Below are positions 62,608 to 64,000 of a stretch of 64,000 nucleotides of DNA, in pieces. The stretch covers positions 124,001 to 188,000 of the forward strand of contig JAUYTN010000033.1 of the NCBI GenBank assembly GCA_030695205.1, in the 5' to 3' direction. Each line of letters begins with the position of its first letter. Position 1 is the first letter of the stretch. The stretch comes from Burkholderiaceae bacterium (lineage in GTDB: Bacteria > Pseudomonadota > Gammaproteobacteria > Burkholderiales > Burkholderiaceae_C). A program made the position numbers and the translations under genes. The notes below the pieces were generated by a model, which did not search any database, was not told the DNA's origin, and saw nothing but the letters and a program-made list of their open reading frames with translations.

Positions 62608-64000
62608 TGCGTTGCAGCGTTTCAAAAGCGGGGGCTGTGGGCCGCAACAGGTCTGATTGCCTTGGCTGCCACTGCCCAGACGCCCCCCACCCCACCGCTG
62701 GCGGGGAGCAACCCAGTGGCGCCCGTCGAGACCCATGTCACGACCGCAACCTCCCCCCCAGCCGACTCCCCCGAGGGCTGCCGAATCGTCACCGACCGGG
62801 CGATGGGTGCTGACCTCAGGGCCGCCACCGCCCAGTCACAAAAGACCGACCCGATGGCGCTGGGCAAGCTGCTGGACGAGTCCATTGGCCTTTGGACCCT
62901 GGCCACCGAGCGCTGCACCGAACGGGCACAGGAGCGTGCCCGGCGCAACCTGGCCGACAGCCAACGCTCGCGCCACGCACTGGAGGCACAAACCGGCGCA
63001 GGCCCTGAGTGCACCAGCCGCCAGAAAGATGCCACCAGTCTGCAAGAGCTGGCTCAGCAGGCCCTTCGTGAGCGGCGCTGGCTCGATGCCTCGGTGATGT
63101 ACCGCAAGGCCGAAAACATGTGGGATGTGGCCAGCGAACGCTGCACCGGAGAGCCCCAACGCCTGGCCCTGCAGAGACGCGATCAAACTGAAACGGACGC
63201 GCACAACGCCGAGTTCTGCGCACCCACGTTTGAGCAGGCCCGCGAGCAAACCCAAACCCTCACCCGCCAGGGCGACGGCACGGACAAGACAGCCAGACAA
63301 CAGCAGCAACAGGTGGCCGAAACCCTGTGGCGCGACGCCATGACCCATTGCAAGGGAGCCCCATTTGATGTCGCCCGCAACAATGCCCAGCGCCTGGCCA
63401 AGGAGCGCGGTACGCCGTGGGTTCCAACGGCACCCGCCGCTGCACCTGCGCGCGTTGCCTTGGCCTCCACCTCCCTTGCCGCAGGAGCGCCCCCGGTATC
63501 GGGTGCGGCGCTGCCGCACGCACCGGTGAGTGCCGGCGTGGCATCTGCGCCGGCGGCACCACCCGCCACTGGCACCAGCGCCGCGCCTGTGGCCCCGGTT
63601 GTCCCTGTTGCACAGACACACGACATCCAGGCCGGAGACACCCGGTTTCAGGGTCAGTTTGTTCGAGACGGCACGATGCTCAGCGGGCATGGAAGGGTCT
63701 CATGGGCCAATGGCGATGTGTACCAGGGCGATTTGCTCCAGAGCCGCCGCCACGGGCAAGGCGAGTTCACGTGGGCCAACGGACAACGCTACAAGGGCAC
63801 CTGGGTCAACGACGTCCCGGAAGGCAAAGGCAGCCTGAAGTTCGCCAGCGGCAACCAGTACGATGGCGATGTGGTGCGGGGTTTACCGCACGGCGTCGGG
63901 CGCATGGTGTTCGCCTCGGGCGACAGCTTTCAGGGCCAGTTTCTCCAGGGCAAACCCAACGGCTCGGGCACCTACCGCTGGGCCAATGGCCAAACCTACG
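62563..64000 (+). CDS. MORN-repeat protein, secreted or membrane-anchored (partial)
   Basis: A protein of at least 479 aa running off the right edge. The N-terminus (MNKYKRKIVFLYKLFCVAAF, then GLWAATGLIALAATAQT) looks like a long signal or anchor. A helical Cys-containing region follows (ERCTERAQERARRNLADSQ), then a Pro/Ala-rich linker, and from about residue 370 consecutive MORN units (GHGRVSWANGDVYQGD, GQGEFTWANGQRYKGT, GKGSLKFASGNQYDGD). The frame is uninterrupted from ATG 62563; a later start would lose the basic N-terminus. MORN repeats generally mediate lipid or protein contacts; the function here is unknown. Confidence 0.75.
   Translation, partial: MNKYKRKIVFLYKLFCVAAFQKRGLWAATGLIALAATAQTPPTPPLAGSNPVAPVETHVTTATSPPADSPEGCRIVTDRAMGADLRAATAQSQKTDPMALGKLLDESIGLWTLATERCTERAQERARRNLADSQRSRHALEAQTGAGPECTSRQKDATSLQELAQQALRERRWLDASVMYRKAENMWDVASERCTGEPQRLALQRRDQTETDAHNAEFCAPTFEQAREQTQTLTRQGDGTDKTARQQQQQVAETLWRDAMTHCKGAPFDVARNNAQRLAKERGTPWVPTAPAAAPARVALASTSLAAGAPPVSGAALPHAPVSAGVASAPAAPPATGTSAAPVAPVVPVAQTHDIQAGDTRFQGQFVRDGTMLSGHGRVSWANGDVYQGDLLQSRRHGQGEFTWANGQRYKGTWVNDVPEGKGSLKFASGNQYDGDVVRGLPHGVGRMVFASGDSFQGQFLQGKPNGSGTYRWANGQTY

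Noticed and set aside
1..64000. CRISPR array, tRNA, rRNA, integrase or prophage
   Set aside because: I looked for regular short repeats with spacers, cloverleaf-like segments and recombinase motifs and saw none.

Overview
The window looks like chromosome of a high-GC betaproteobacterium of the order Burkholderiales, most probably family Comamonadaceae (Acidovorax/Rhodoferax-like). The grounds are overall protein style, a fused IcmF mutase, PHA-granule proteins, and AT-rich dispersed repeats of a kind I associate with that family. The genus cannot be fixed from the sequence alone. I saw no rRNA, tRNA, CRISPR array or intact insertion sequence.

Layout. (1) 1-10839, minus strand: a surface-polysaccharide/O-antigen locus. 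It reads rfbB-rfbD-rfbA-rfbC (dTDP-L-rhamnose), wzm-wzt (ABC export), a three-domain methyltransferase/glycosyltransferase giant, a pair of MITE-like repeats next to a truncated ORF, a family 2 glycosyltransferase and a WecA/MraY-type initiating transferase cut by the left edge. (2) 10970-21069: a storage-lipid region. It holds a two-domain fatty acyl-CoA reductase, a PhaF-like phasin, a patatin-like lipase, a TetR regulator, a TPR protein, a wax-ester synthase/DGAT with an unusual N-terminal tail, an acyl-CoA-binding protein, a CoA-transferase and a PHA-system protein. Together these could make, coat and mobilise wax esters or triacylglycerol alongside PHA. (3) 21107-24868: a putative type IIG restriction-modification enzyme with a DUF1828-like protein and an unknown protein. 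(4) 25064-38446: metabolic genes, including a putative zinc peptidase lipoprotein, a molybdopterin oxidoreductase, a substrate-binding protein, an M20 amidohydrolase, coaX, a persulfide dioxygenase-rhodanese with a CstR-like sensor, icmF, a universal stress protein and a UbiA-type prenyltransferase.

(5) 38521-53791, minus strand: a cellulose locus, bcsD-bcsP-bcsQ-bcsA-bcsB-bcsC followed by a CE2-like esterase, then after a strong terminator an SGNH protein and algF/algI/algJ-like O-acetylation genes. It combines a BcsD-type (crystalline, type I) synthase with an acetylation module, and no bcsZ cellulase is present. (6) 54019-64000: dsbD, hemE, priA (with two DnaA-box-like sites upstream), an AEC transporter, a PDZ-like lipoprotein and a MORN-repeat protein cut by the right edge.

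Two non-coding themes stand out. One is a tandem pair of 109-bp inverted-repeat elements at 2009-2267. The other is a family of about 50-60 bp AT-rich imperfect palindromes (core CAAGCG...GCC..TTT) scattered through the window. Copies sit between convergent genes, in frame inside icmF, dsbD and the molybdopterin oxidoreductase, and across the start of the MORN gene.
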